From Druceiella hillmani (taxonomy: Eukaryota; Arthropoda; Insecta; Lepidoptera; Hepialidae), in assembly GCA_039881145.1 (NCBI GenBank), contig JAYKKI010000032.1, positions 14,321,001 through 14,385,000 on the forward strand: a DNA stretch of 64,000 nucleotides, read 5' to 3'. A program made the translations under genes and the position numbers. The first letter of the stretch is position 1. Every line of letters begins with the position of its first letter. A model generated the notes under the pieces. That model worked only from the letters and a program-made list of their open reading frames with translations. It was not told where the DNA came from and did not search any database. Below are positions 1-12,569 of this stretch, piece after piece.

Positions 1-1010
1 AACACTCGCAAACGATTATGCGCCTGTTTCTTTGGCCACATATTAAGCCTATTAATGAATGAAAAGAAAATAAATTAAATTTAGAACATCTTATTTTTAT
101 GTGAAACTAAATCTTGTAAATTGGCGGGTTTTAAAAATTTAAAACAAATGGTACAGTCACGCTGTACATATATTTTCTCGCAAAACCTAAGTCTGTCTGT
201 ATATTTTTCTATAAAGTATTATTGTTTTATTTTATTGTTGAGCTTATACGGTCTTTGTTACTGTTCTACTAATAACTTATTAACCAATGTAGCGCCGTGT
301 ACTCTGTGCTATGCCTCATTGTCAATGTACCAAAGAGCCCAATTTCTTTCAGTTTCGTTTGAAATGTACCATAATTACATTTTTTCAGGGAAAACAAGCT
401 ATGTTAGCTATATCATTTGGCTTATGAAGTGCCAACAACGAGAAAAGTTTTAAAGAAATGTTCAGAACCGTAAGTATTTTTACTTGAAAATCTCTCTAAA
501 AAAAGTAATTCGAAAAATGATATTAAATATAATTAAATATAGAGCTTAATTATAATTAAATATTTTTTAAATAAATAAAAAAATGCTTACAAACTTAAAC
601 ATGTTAAGTGTAACCTTTATATTCTTTATTCTAAATTAACTCTTCTATTTAGTTTTAATACATTGTTAAGGCTATTACGTAGATAATGCAAATAATGTTT
701 CGCAATGTGTGTTTTCTTGTTTAATGTATGTTGATACTTTATTAAAAACTAATTACAGTGTTACTGCGTAACTTTACTGAAAGACGCTCCATCTAACCTT
801 TACGCGTAGCACATATGGACGACTTTCGTAGGTGGCCAGTCGGCTGCCGACTTTTGTGGGACAAGATTAGTGGCTGACTTTCAACAGACTTATAAGACGA
901 ATCAAGAAAGAGTCATAAATATTTTTTTCTTCGTTAGCGCATTTTACTAATAAAGTTTATATCGGCAAGAATCGGTTACAGTTGAAACGTTTCTTATGTA
1001 ATACTAATTT
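1..1010. other. AT-rich intergenic DNA, no gene seen
   Basis: Only short open frames without an ATG in good context occur here; the longest (121-453) starts at TTG and has no recognisable domain. No repeat or RNA gene is evident. A somewhat GC-richer patch lies near 780-860. Confidence 0.5.
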
Positions 1011-1013
1011 TTA

Positions 1014-1672
1014 TGCAGGATCCATTGTTATGTAAGACCGATATTTATAAAGAACCGATTTTTATGTAGGACAGATTTTTATGTAGGGCCGATTTTTACG
1101 TGCGACAGATTTTTTGTTGAACCAATTTTTTTGTTTTGGACAGATTTTTATGTAGGACCGATTCATATGTAGAATCGATTTTTACGTAAGACAGATTTTT
1201 ATGTACGACCGATTTTTATGTAAGACCTATTTTTATGTAGGACATATTTTTATGTGGGAATAATTTTTCGATCCTATAGATCGATTTTTGTGTACGACAG
1301 ATTTTTATGTAGGACCGATTTACATATAGGACCGATATTTATGCAGTATAGATTTTTATGTAAGAACTAATTTTTATGTATGGTCGATTTTTATGTAGAA
1401 TCTATTTTTATGCAGGACCGATTTTTCTGTAGGACAAATTTTTATATAGAACAGATTTTTAGGTATACACTTTTTAGGTAGACCGACTTATATGTTGGAC
1501 TGATTTTTACATGAGACAGATTTTTATGTAGGATTGACTTTATCTAGGACAAATTTTTACGTAGGACAGATTTTTATATAGGACCGATTTATATGTAGAG
1601 TCGATTTTTATGTAGGACAGATTTTTATGTAGAATGATTTATATGTAGGATAATTTTTTATGTAGGACCGAC
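1014..1672. repeat. 17-bp minisatellite (about 38 degenerate copies)
   Basis: The unit is close to ATTTTTATGTAGGACCG, with frequent CCG/CAG alternation at its 3' end (GGACCGATT versus GGACAGATT). Copies vary by substitutions and by 1-3 base length changes, so the array is old or weakly homogenised. No coding potential. Confidence 0.9.
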
Positions 1673-1839
1673 TCCTGCAGGAATAGAATAATTTAGATAA
1701 GATAAAAGCAAGCGTTCTATTATAATACAGCTTTCTAGAACAACAAGCCTAATCTACAGAAACAATTTAATACAATTTCACGTATTAAATAACAATGAAC
1801 AAAATTCGTTCAAGAGTAATTTCACATTTTTGCTCCTAC

Positions 1840-2095
1840 AAATTTGATGGCATGTCATCGACCGGCTTAACCGAATGTTTTTTCGGTATTTTTTTTCATC
1901 TGCGAGAGGCGATTCAAAGGAAAATGATTTTGTAAGTCTTTAGAGCGTGGCGGCTAATCCAATAACGTGCTCTATGTCATTGTGACCGCTCGTCGGGTAA
2001 TGTTTCGGCGCCGGGGGCCGTTTTTTTGGTGGATCTTGGTGGCGAGTAGTCTACCTTATCGGGCACGATAGTCATTATTCCGCGTTTGCATGAAA
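1840..2095. other. GC-richer island, candidate non-coding element
   Basis: A patch with CpG-containing words (TCGGCGCCGGGGGCC near 2005-2020) and CTAATCCAATAAC near 1953, set in AT-rich DNA. No long ORF or tRNA/SINE box recognised. It could be a regulatory element or a decayed TE. Confidence 0.35.
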
Positions 2096-2870
2096 TATTA
2101 AAAATGTTTAGTAATTGGGCTCAATATAAAGTTTGTGGATAATTGGCATATTTTTGTTAATAATTATTATGTTTTGCAGATGACTTATGAGCTTAGCAAT
2201 AATATAAGGGACTAAGTAAGTCTATATTTTGATGACTTGAAGTACCTAATTGTTAGTCTGTATTAATATACAATATAAGTAAATGGAACTTTGTAATTAA
2301 CTTGACAGTAATATTAATGAATATTAGTGTCTAATGACAGCAAGAATGTGATAATAATGAGTGAAGAACATGTTTTTCGTTAATAAATATATCTAATTAC
2401 TTTTTTCCTTTTTGTAGTTTAAATAAAATGTCGTTTATTCATTTTTTCATTATAAAGTCTTATTTGCGTGTATTTAGTATAATATATTTTATATATAATT
2501 AATATTTTTAATCTAAACTAGCTTAAATACCCGCTATTTTAATCGCATTTAAATTAGTTTAGATTAAACCAAAACTAAATTTTTTAAATCCCTCTTAAGA
2601 CTTTCATTAAAATAAAACTAGTTTTGCTTGTGGCTTTGCCTGAGTGAATTTTCGCCAACTTTTGACATTTTATGGTTATAAATTGTTAGTATTAAGTAAA
2701 AAGAGTTACAGAGTTTCATTCTATGGTAATTATGTTATTTTTTGGATTGAAAAGCGGGATACTTTTCAATCCAATATGTTGTTAGTTCAAACCATGAACT
2801 GTTGTTTATATCAAAGTTTGTAAAATCTATTCAAACCTTTCATTACGATTAAACTGCGAACACCTAAATA
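2096..2870. other. AT-rich DNA, no gene seen
   Basis: Featureless apart from a small inverted repeat: AATCTAAACTA at 2510-2520 against TAGTTTAGATT at 2555-2565. Confidence 0.45.
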
Positions 2871-2872
2871 GT

Positions 2873-3121
2873 ATACGTGGTATTAGTGTATGATGCATTA
2901 GTGTACGTAGTATCAGAGTACGTGGTATTAGTGTAAGTTGTACATGTTATTAGTGTAAGTGGTGTTAGTGTAGGTTGTATTAGTGTACGTGGTATTAGTA
3001 TAAGTTGTATAAGTGTACGTGGTATTAGTGTAAGTGGTATTAGTGTAAGTGGTATTAGTGTAAGTTGTATTAGTGTATATGGTATTAGTGTAAGTGGTAC
3101 TAGTGTACGTGGTATTAGTAT
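2873..3121. repeat. 15-bp minisatellite (about 16 copies)
   Basis: The unit is close to GTGGTATTAGTGTAA. Because 15 is a multiple of three, minus-strand frames stay open and translate as repeated NTTYT or LIPLT units. Those frames (2864-3139 and 2928-3134) are by-products of the period, not genes. Confidence 0.9.
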
Positions 3122-3124
3122 CCC

Positions 3125-4380
3125 AAGCAAGCAAATCACATGTTATTCCTATATATTACTCCGCCAAACCATATGTATGCATACCAAATTTGCTAGCAGG
3201 TTTATATATCAAACAAATTAAATTTCGGTTGTGTCATATTAATAGGGTCATATAATAATTATATATAGGATAGTTTCCAAGAAGGTACTTCATAAAAACA
3301 GGTTTGGTAGTATTTACATGGTACCTAAACAAATAAAGTTTAGTTTTAGACACTTTTGGTTCTGCTGCTTAACCCTTAGTTAACGTTACGCTATGTTAAC
3401 ATGACACATAGCTCAAACGTATCGTAATTATTAATAGCCCAAACAGCATAATCAGGTATAGCGCTTATTTAGCTTAATTATAGGCTTCAACTGTCTGAAC
3501 TAGCCTAATGATACGATACCTCAAACCGTGATTACTCAATTTGCCAAAATTTTGCGTGATGCTGCAATAAATATAGAAAGAAGCAAACAAGTAAACAAAA
3601 ATGCTAAAAAAATATATTCATGGTTTCAAATATTTTCTAAAAATATCCTTAAAGGGGTATATCTTTACAATTTCATAATAGTGTTGACTAAACGATTAGG
3701 GGAATTTTTTCCAAAAAATATAAATCATGTTTAATTTTTTTTTAAAAATTAACTTTTATATTTTATTTAGGTGGATTTCTTCAAAACCCGGCAATGAGTA
3801 AATTATGTGAACCTACTTATAGATTGAACTCAAACACCCTAATCTACGTTTTCATCCTAATCTAACTAATCTACTGGAAAACCGTGGAGCCCAGAAGGAT
3901 GGCTTGGAACAGCCTGCTGAAATAGAACTCATACAAGATTCACGAATCTGTCCGTCTATTTATTAGTCATTTTTGTCCAAAATGTTTCGACGTGGAAACA
4001 TGAAATTCGGAATGATGATTAAGCATAATAACTTGAATATATTTTGTACTATTTCAATGAAAATTTTAGAGGCGGCAAATGCAAAATTTTATTTTATTTT
4101 CATATGTACAAGGAAATGTAGTTATTTACATGGGGAAAAATAATATTAATATTTCTAATTAGTTTAATAGATATACTATGTACCCTTAAATGTTTATATG
4201 TACCTAACTATATACGAAACCACCATATCGCGAGTACCGTTCATACTTAATAAGATCTTTTAATTATTATTTCATTCGTTAATTGATGATAGGAAAAGTT
4301 AAAATTACAAAATAGATCTTAAATGTTTTCAAATTGAAAAACAAGACTTAGAGAAATTTGATTTGGACTTCTTACTTATT
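3125..4380. other. AT-rich DNA, no gene seen
   Basis: Short frames only, such as 3528-3734, with lysine/asparagine-rich composition expected from AT-rich DNA. No domain, repeat or RNA gene recognised. Confidence 0.45.
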
Positions 4381-4430
4381 ACACATACACACACACACAC
4401 ATATATGTGTGTGTGTGTGTGTGTGTATGT
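4381..4430. repeat. compound (AC)n-(AT)-(GT)n microsatellite
   Basis: An AC run passes through a short ATATAT centre into a GT run, so the tract is its own inverted repeat and could fold as a hairpin. Confidence 0.9.
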
Positions 4431-5030
4431 ATAGATAGACATAAACAGATATTAAAACTAAAATAACTGTTGCAAATTAAATCTAATATTTTATTCAATC
4501 ATTATGACGAACAGTCTTAAATTCAGTCTCATAAAATTATTCTTAAACTTATATTCAAGTGTAAGGCTCAAAAACAAATCTCCTGATGCCGAATGAAAAG
4601 TATAAACTAGGAATTTCGGAAGAAAATATTCCAAAAACAATTTTAGTCCAATAAAAGATTTGGATAACAAGGAACAAGAGATAATTACATTTGTAATAAT
4701 ATTGGCATTTTATGCCAAATCAGAAAAACTAAATGGTTGAGTCGTATCCAAAAGGTCTGAATGATTGAGGCCTGGAGAAAACCTTTGTGTACAACTCAAA
4801 AAAGCCTAGATTTTATGTAAGATAAAAAAGGAGGTTAGATGGCGCAGACCTCTATAAACATTTAATAACTGAGATAAAGTCTAGCACAATCAGAAAACGT
4901 AACATAATTCTGAAGCAAATCTCTCTCTCGATAGATCTGTTGGGCAATGAAGTAATTAACTAAGTTATCACTTTACAATAAAGTATTTAAGTATGTTATC
5001 TCTAAATATAAATAAGCTAGATTCCTTTAT
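4431..5030. other. AT-rich DNA, no gene seen
   Basis: No open frame of note and no recognised repeat. Confidence 0.4.
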
Positions 5031-5079
5031 TCAGCGGCATCGCAAAGACATAAGCTTTGACCAAACCGTCAGTGATCAC

Positions 5080-5300
5080 ATTCATAAAAAGCCATGTACT
5101 GCTTTAGTCCGTACATAATATGTGCGAGTGCACATTGCGCCACCGACGTCACGGGTTCGAGAGCCGATCGGGTGGAAAATATGACATTGTGCAGCCATAT
5201 GTCCCGGCTTTGTCGTGTCAATCATATTTCGTATAATATTACCAAGATATACAATACCTACACTTTAATAACGTCTGATGTGGGCGTGCGCAACATTTGG
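5080..5300. other. GC-richer island with a B-box-like motif
   Basis: Contains CACGGGTTCGAGAGCC near 5150-5166, which resembles a pol III B box on the plus strand, within a CpG-rich patch (CGACGTCACGGG, GCCGATCGGG). It may be a decayed tRNA-derived SINE; the A box is not clear. The frame 5094-5324 that crosses it looks non-coding. Confidence 0.3.
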
Positions 5301-5329
5301 TTTATGTACGTGAAACATCATTAATTGAA

Positions 5330-7010
5330 GCGCGCGCTTACGTTACGAGAACTTGTTGTTTTGAAGTATTTTCTTTCATTGAAATTTAACCGTACATTAA
5401 AAAATGAAAAAGTAATTGAACGAAATACAAAAGAAAAATGGCTTGGAAAAATAAATATAAACATATATTCCAACCACTTTTATTTGACTAACCATGTACG
5501 TAATAAACATACGAGATTTTTCTAATTATCAAATTTGTTTTATGTTAAACTTTACAATTTTCTCTTTCACATGAGGGTTCCTTTACCCTTTATGATTGGT
5601 TTTTTGAAAAATTTTAATTTTACGGAAGTTTCATCTGATAGGTTTTCTATCATAAAACTCGTTTATTTTTACAATTACATTCTGATTTTCGTATTATTAC
5701 AGGGATCTCATTTCAATTGCATTTAAGTTCTTCCTGTATATTTATTTTCTTTAGCATACCTTCGTTCTTCATTACGTTCATAAAATTATCATCATCCTCT
5801 CAATCTTTGATATACTATAAATACACATTACCTGAACTGTGAAATTGTCATTTTCACTTTTACACACTAAATTCTTGATCTCAGGAGCATCTACGAACCT
5901 TTCTAAATGATATCCTTTATAACTTTTCTGATTCAAAACTATGTATCTTAAATCCTGACACTCCAATCAGCTTATATAATTTTATTGCCCCTAATATTTT
6001 GCAAGGATTCAAAGTAAGTTGAAAATAACATTATTCTTCGTGAATTTATATAACTTCATGTAGGAGAATATAAAAAAATGAAAAGAAAAAAATTAAGATA
6101 ATTCAAAAATGTAAGTGAAATATATCCGGCATTTAAAATTGTTGCAACACGAGATTTATACCCTTCATTAATATTTGAAAAGTATTTCTCTATGCCACCC
6201 GTCATATGTGAACCTTATTAGACATAACAGATATCAAAAGGGTTTCGATTAAAGCTTGATGCTACCGCGTGAGAGAAAACGAAAACAGAAAATTTCAAAA
6301 GTTAAAAAGCAAAGCAAAGCAAAAATTAAAGTAAAAATATTTCAAAGTAACAAAACACTAATCATGAAAATGGCGCGTTATTTGGTTTAGAAGATTGTAG
6401 TTTATTGATGAAAATCAAACAATTTTTATTTCAATGTGATCCAATACTTGGTTAAGGTGTAGCTTTAAATACATTAATGACAGTCTAATCATATTTTTTC
6501 CAGGGATTCAATATATTTAGTTTTTGCACAATATTTTGAAAAAGACGACAAATAATCATTATAACTTCAAATATTTATACACGAAACTAAATTTTCTCAA
6601 GTTTGGTAAAGTTCATTCGGGGAAAATATTTTTGTCAATACGTACATAAATGTATTAATAGATGGCCCTAAGAGAAAATTACCTTTTGCTTTCCATCTAG
6701 TAAAAAAGGTTTGCTTTAAAAAAAAGGGGAAATAGTTCTTTAACAGTTGCACGCGGTTATATTTCGCAAAATTTTTTGACATATTGTAAAAAATTAATTT
6801 TTATTATTTCGAATCCAAAAAATGTATTCTTAATTTATTCAACATGTTTATAATTATATTGCAGCCAGTAGAACTTCATATACAAATTTCAGAAATTTAT
6901 AGCAAATGTTGTAATACGAAAGATTTAACTATATTAAGGTTCGGTTTCTTATTGTTTACGTAAGGAACACGATATTATTTGAAAACCTATGTTTAATGTG
7001 TAATTTGTGA
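5330..7010. other. AT-rich DNA, no gene seen
   Basis: Several 60-70 codon frames on both strands, none with a domain, signal peptide plus splice site, or conserved motif. Treated as non-coding. Confidence 0.4.
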
Positions 7011-7014
7011 ACCT

Positions 7015-7270
7015 AAATAGTTGAGTACCCCTTCGAAAGCATATTAAATCCTGTTAGAGCGACGCAGGATAAAAGTCCTCAGGGATGCCCCTTCAATGAT
7101 AATAATATTTGTGTTCCATCCTGTAGTCCTTTATGCAGGGCGCGCTCATATTTTTCTAACTGAATGATTTGTACCTTTTTAAAACCATTATGATGTTAGC
7201 ACACGCACTTAATGCCGGAGCGAAAACTTATTTATTACACGTACTTGTAGCGCTGAAATATTATTGTACA
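7015..7270. other. GC-richer island, candidate non-coding element
   Basis: The stretch from ACCCCTTCGAAAGC through GAGCGACGCAGG and AGGGCGCGCTC to GCCGGAGCGAAAAC stands out from AT-rich flanks and holds ATAAAAGTCC near 7070. No ORF; could be a cis-regulatory element. Confidence 0.3.
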
Positions 7271-9030
7271 TACGATTATCTACGTAAGTAGCTCTTTAGT
7301 TTGTTGTAGATAAATAACAGAATTTGGTTAGTATTCGTATTATCTTTTATATCTGATTCGACAAGTTATGTGACTGTTGCGTTACTTATTATTATTTATG
7401 TGACTGTTGCGTTACTTTATAGTTATAAGTTTTTTGGAATTACTTGATGAAGGGTATTCTTTAATATTGTTTGGTTACATTTAATTTTGTATGAATATTT
7501 TGTTAAGTTTTATTACGATTTTAATACATAGAGCCTAGACAATATTTTATTGTTTTTTGTTTTATTTCGATGCAAGTAGTAAACTTTTTATTTCTGGAGT
7601 ATTCTGAACGATTTAGTGAAGACGATTGATTGAAATGTCTAAGTAAAATGGGAATTATTTTACTGTATTTATTCTAATTGGAATAATAAAATAAAGACTC
7701 ACACAGTAATGCATTTTACTCCACTTTTTCTCTTTATACTTTAGCATATAGAGAAAAGAGGCAAAAAAAAAGAGGAGAGTTTACCAGTCCTAAGTTAAAT
7801 AACTTATATTGAACAGCATTTTAAAATCGTTCAAAAATGTGCAGTTATTAAACTCGCAGCCAAATTTTTAATATCTCTATTGTAAGTAATTCTGAATTTT
7901 GAAGCCTGAAAATTTTTATGAATTATTTTAGTAAGTTAGATAATATACTTAAATTTTGGCTCAATGTTTATATTTTATCATAAAGTTAAGTTTTTTGAAT
8001 CCATTATCTTATTGACCAAAGACTTCCAGATTAATATCTGGAAGTCTTTGGTTTTGGTTACAAAACTTTCGTTCTCGATAATTACTGAATATTCCGTTAC
8101 ATAAACAATGCAATTAAAAAACAAATTAATAAGAAAACAGTAGCGATTTTTTTAAATTTTGAACACGGCATCTCAAAATGTAAAAAAACTAACTAATATT
8201 TTTTAGTATTTAAGGTAGTTGTCGTGTAAAATGCGTTGTCGAAATTCATTGAATTTTTTATATATTATTCAAACTGTAAATATATAATTTATTTAAAAAT
8301 GTAAAAATTACTTACCGTTTAGTTTTGCTAAAAAAATGTACAATTAACATTACAGGAAAAGTAGTTATTTTACCAAACTTCATTTTATTTAAAAACGTAA
8401 ACTTGTTTTTTTCCAAACTGTTAATGATGTTATATTAATAGTTACGAAAAAAATAATAATTTTCAATAAAAAAATGTATAATAGATTGAATCTTATTGCC
8501 ACACGATAACTACCTTAATAATTCACTCTTCAGTTATTTGCCGATGTGTGATAATTTTTTTCTTTCATTTTTTGGAATCAATGCTCGGCTTTGTTATCAA
8601 ATACTCCTTCACTTATCATTCTGCATACATTGTGTATTGTTTCACACACTTTTCACCCTATACAGATTTCATTATGCAAAATCACTTCACGTCGTTCGCA
8701 ATTATTTTGTTCATTCTTTATTCGCTGCAACTTTGTTAACTAAACAGAAGGTAGTACACCGTGTTTTATATGCCTTATCAGAAATAACTATATTTATAAC
8801 TAGATACAACTATATTTATAACACCTAAGTAGTTAGAAAAATATTTAATTAGTGAAATGTAAACTGTAAAGCTCGAATCTCGAATTTTAACTGTGACATT
8901 ATAATCTAAACATATATATTTAGATCTATCTATGTATGTATGTATAGATCGATGATAAACATACATATATTCATTCAATGTTTTTTTCTCCTCTCCTTTG
9001 GAGATAGATATTAATATTTTTCCAGTTGCG
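7271..9030. other. AT-rich DNA, no gene seen
   Basis: A 20-base direct duplication containing TGTGACTGTTGCGTTACTT lies at 7370-7418. The overlapping frames at 8496-8828 are low-complexity, Phe/Leu/His-rich and have no recognised domain. The perfect palindrome at 8015-8052 is listed separately. Confidence 0.4.
8015..8052. repeat. perfect 17-bp inverted repeat, 4-base loop
   Basis: Arms 8015-8031 and 8036-8052 (ACCAAAGACTTCCAGAT and its complement) match exactly around TAAT. No poly-T tract or gene end adjoins it. Confidence 0.85.
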
Positions 9031-9215
9031 TGATTGGATGTCATTTTTTGCGTAACGCCTCGCCGGGACGCGATGTATCCTTTGTCCTGTCGAATAATTT
9101 GAGTCCTGCGCGTCGCGTCACAAGATGAACACATCGCCGCTTGTCATATTTACCTGCAGCGGCCTTTTGTCGGTCCCTCAGTCCTTGTGTCCTTCTTTCT
9201 ACGTGAATAGAAATA
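9030..9215. other. GC-rich island, candidate non-coding element
   Basis: A patch with many CpGs (GCCTCGCCGGGACGCG, GCGCGTCGCGTCAC, CTGCAGCGGCC) inside AT-rich DNA. Open frames on the minus strand (8778-9134, 9041-9271) cross it but read as arginine-rich sequence without a domain. Could be a conserved regulatory element, a TE relic or part of an unseen exon. Confidence 0.35.
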
Positions 9216-9646
9216 TTAATATGATGTAAGGACTGTGCGCTTATGCGGTAATGGTCTTTGTGAAGAATCATATCCTGGAACGGAATATGATGTTGTGTAT
9301 TGTGTATTTAATAAATACGCTTATTGTTGAAGGAGTTTTGGAAGTATCTTGTTAGTTTTGATGGAATTGTGAATGGTTTGTGTAGTAAATTGCATTGGTA
9401 TATTTAAGTGCTCAGCAAACATTCAAGAAAATAACCTACAATTTCAAAACTAGATAGAAGAGTAGTTTCCGAAAAGTGCAATAATTGCAATTAAATAGGA
9501 TCCGTCTTGGGGAAGTTTGCAAAAAAAAATTGAAAAAAATTGGGGAAGTTTGCACTTTTTAGGGGTTATAGGCCCCGAGAGAGTTTACAATCCATTTGTG
9601 TTCCAAGTTTTATATATGTATGTTCCAAGTTTTGATTAATATCTTA

Positions 9647-9647
9647 T

Positions 9648-9707
<60 letters not shown>
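9647..9707. repeat. (AC)n(AT)n microsatellite
   Basis: About 14 AC dinucleotides run directly into about 16 AT dinucleotides. Confidence 0.95.
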
Positions 9708-9709
<2 letters not shown>

Positions 9710-10401
9710 GTATCTATATCTACTAGCCGTTTTCCTACATTTTGGTCATAATGCGCTTGGAAAACGTTCGATATTTTGAGAGCTCGACTTTTTAAGGTAA
9801 AATAAAACTTACATATTATTTAAAGTATTGTAACTCTTAGAGAGAAGTTTACATTGTTTACATACTTCATTTTCATTATATACTTATCGCAAATAATTTG
9901 AGGAATAGTGATTGAAATATATAATTGTAATTATTACGATTTTTTTTGGCAAACTGGAAGTTTATTCTTACTTCAAAAACGATAACGCGTAGATACAGCA
10001 ATAGCGCCAATTCCAGTCTATCTGTTAAAAATAAACAGAGAGACAGATATCTATCTATCAATTCGTCTGTTTGTCGTAACTTTTCAGCTTGAAACAAGCA
10101 TCAAACTTTGCAAATAGACGCTTTGTATAGGAAACAGGTGCAAGATATTAAAAAATGTTATTTTTTAGTTATTTTTTTAAGTGTGTGTCTGTGGCAGTTC
10201 TTTCACCACACTTAGAAATGTTACTTCGTTGATTCATTAAAATCTTTTTAATTTACAATATGACTAATTTTTGAACTTCTTATGGCATTATATGACTATT
10301 TAATAACCCTTTTAACGTGAAATTGCCTCATCACTAGACGATAATAGATGAGGATTCTCCTTAAATATCTGTTAAGTATTTCTATCCTTCCTTCTTGTGG
10401 C

Positions 10402-10448
10402 TTTTTGCTCAGAAACACAAGCCGCGGGCTTGTGTTTCTGAGCAAAAA
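10402..10448. repeat. perfect 21-bp inverted repeat with CGCGG centre
   Basis: Arms 10402-10422 and 10428-10448 are exact reverse complements around CGCGG. The core is much GC-richer than the flanks. The loop is too short for a canonical pre-miRNA. Confidence 0.9.
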
Positions 10449-11854
10449 CTTTAGTACTTGTAGATCATCAACGTTTTTTTATGCCAAACAATTCTTTCAC
10501 CCATCTCTTAGATATTTTCATGTATTCAGCAGTAGCTCAGTATGAAATCTTCCATTCTTTCAGATGCAAATACAGACACATTATTTCGTAGTCTTAGGCA
10601 TACTCAGAACTTATGGTGCTTTTTTTTAACGTATATCGATCGAGAATTGAGCTTTTGATACAAATCATTTTGAAGGATGATTTCGCAAACTGCTTGTGAT
10701 AGGACATACACTCTAAGAGAACCCAGAGAAAAATTATCTCCATACACTTTTATCAAACAGATTTTACGATGGAAATATAAGCCTTTAAATTTTTTTTTTA
10801 AACACATAAACTTTTTCATTGAGGAGAAATGGTAGCCAAACACGAAATAAAATTTTGTTTCAGTACTTACGACGTTCTATTTCTTATATTGAAGATATCC
10901 ATTTATATAAGCTTATATAATTTTTCCTAAATGTCATGGAATTGTTTCATTTTACTTTTTATGTTTTTTTTAAATATTTATCGCTAATTAGACCAATGAT
11001 CAAGTACAAAATCAAGACCAATGAGCAAGTTTTTAATGGTGCTGTTTATATAACGTTTAAGCATTGACAGTAGTAGTAATAATGGGTTGAATTTAGAAGT
11101 AACCATGGTCACTAAAAAAATACCCCTAGCCTTTTAGGGACATATGATTTAGGAACACAATATTAATAAGTGACTCATTTTGGTCAAATGACAAAGACTT
11201 CAGCGGACATAATAAGCTGATATATCTCTCTAGTAAACTTAGTACTGCAGAGGTAAAAAGAGTGATCGGTAACTGTTCAAATTTTGAGTGTTGGAAGGTG
11301 AAAAATGCATGAAATATTTCTTGAAAATATTACATAGTCAAAACATGTAAACGGTAAATCCAACTCCATTCTTCGCATAGCGAGTTTCACAATTTCCCTG
11401 TTCACGTAAAACAAAACCAAAGCCAAACTATCGTTGAGTGGTATTAAACTATAATCATAGTCAATAAATTTACTTAGCTTCAGGTAGCATCAGGTATCAG
11501 TATATTTTAAATTATAGTTGGAATGTATTTGAAATGTTTCACAAAACGCCGTTAATGTTAATTGACATCTAAAGACATCATTAAGTATTAACTATATTAC
11601 TATAGTTTATACTTGATGACTTAGTACAACAAGTTTTTTATGAAAATATAAACATACTTAAGAAAAGATTAAAACGGCATAAACAAATGTAAGTAAAAAT
11701 ACTGTCAAGCGCCAGTGGAACTCGCACTACGAGAGTTTCATACATATTTAGGCAATGTTTATAACATTTAATGGTGCATAATATTCCTATTAAACTATTC
11801 TCAAAATTTTAATTTTTCAGAACGAAAATATATTGCCTTCTATATATTTTCCAT

Positions 11855-11932
11855 GCGGGCATATTTGAAAAGAAAATTTCATAATATATCCATGTGGGCA
11901 TATTTAAAAAGAAAATTTTTGTGATATAACTA
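11855..11932. repeat. short tandem duplication, about 39 bp
   Basis: CCATGCGGGCATATTTGAA and CCATGTGGGCATATTTAAA head two adjacent near-copies that both continue with AAGAAAATTT. Confidence 0.75.
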
Positions 11933-11944
11933 CAACTACTTTCC

Positions 11945-12240
11945 TTTACATGTGTTGTGAGGCCAGGTTTCTTGCCGAATTTCATTATTCTAGGTTAACG
12001 GGATGTACCTTATAGGTTTTGATTTATTTGCCAGTGTCAATATCTGTGGCATAAATGGGTATTTTTTGATTCCGTTGATTTAGAAGCTTGATTTTTTTCA
12101 GCTCCAAGGGACCGTAGACCCAAGTATTTGGTATTAATTTCAACTTGATACCTTCACGCGTTTCTGAGAAAAGGGATAGACCAACAGGCGGACACCGAAG
12201 TGATCCTATCAGAATTCCTTTTTCTTTTTAATGTACGAAA
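11945..12240 (+). mobile_element. decayed lepidopteran dispersed repeat (TE 3' region)
   Basis: The order of phrases is characteristic of a repeat I recall from many lepidopteran genomes: GAATTTCATTATTCTAGGTT, CGGGATGTACCTTATAGG, GGGACCGTAGACCCAAGT, AATTTCAACTTGATACC, a GACCAACAGGCGGACA tract and GAAGTGATCCTATCAGAATT. I recall it as the untranslated 3' part of a transposable element but do not know which family. No coding capacity remains. This is part of the reason for the lepidopteran assignment. Confidence 0.6.
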
Positions 12241-12569
12241 CTTTAAATGTTAAAAGTAGACTAAAACTAATGAATACGATGTCATGGTATGTGACCGAAT
12301 TTAGGGGTTCACATATTGCGAATAAGTTAATGGTTCATATTTGTAGAATAGATTTGTAGAATATTGTACATATTTGAAAAACAACTTATTTATTTTATAG
12401 AAATTTCTGACCAAAACATGTACATTGACAGTTCGTTTTATCCAGTATTATTTATGTGCACTGTATATTTGAAACTATTAAATGCGACTTTATAAAATTG
12501 ATATACACTTACTTAATTGGAATTCGTCACAATACATTAGCTTAACGTTGGTTCAATCCCTAACAAGTA

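Larger units (their letters stand above)
9216..11865. other. AT-rich DNA with microsatellite and palindrome, no gene seen
   Basis: An (AC)n(AT)n microsatellite lies at 9647-9707 and a 47-base palindrome at 10402-10448. A near-duplicate phrase (GGGGAAGTTTGCA) occurs at 9508 and 9542. No supported gene. Confidence 0.4.

Noticed and set aside
121..453. 110-codon plus frame
   Set aside because: Starts at TTG, no domain, composition expected from AT-rich DNA.
2864..3139. Two minus frames with repeated LIPLT and NTTYT units
   Set aside because: They are translations of a 15-bp tandem repeat.
8496..8828. 110-codon plus frame rich in Phe, His and Leu
   Set aside because: No domain, no splice or promoter context, and chance-like composition.
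10402..10448. Palindrome as a pre-miRNA
   Set aside because: The loop is five bases and the stem perfect, unlike insect pre-miRNAs.
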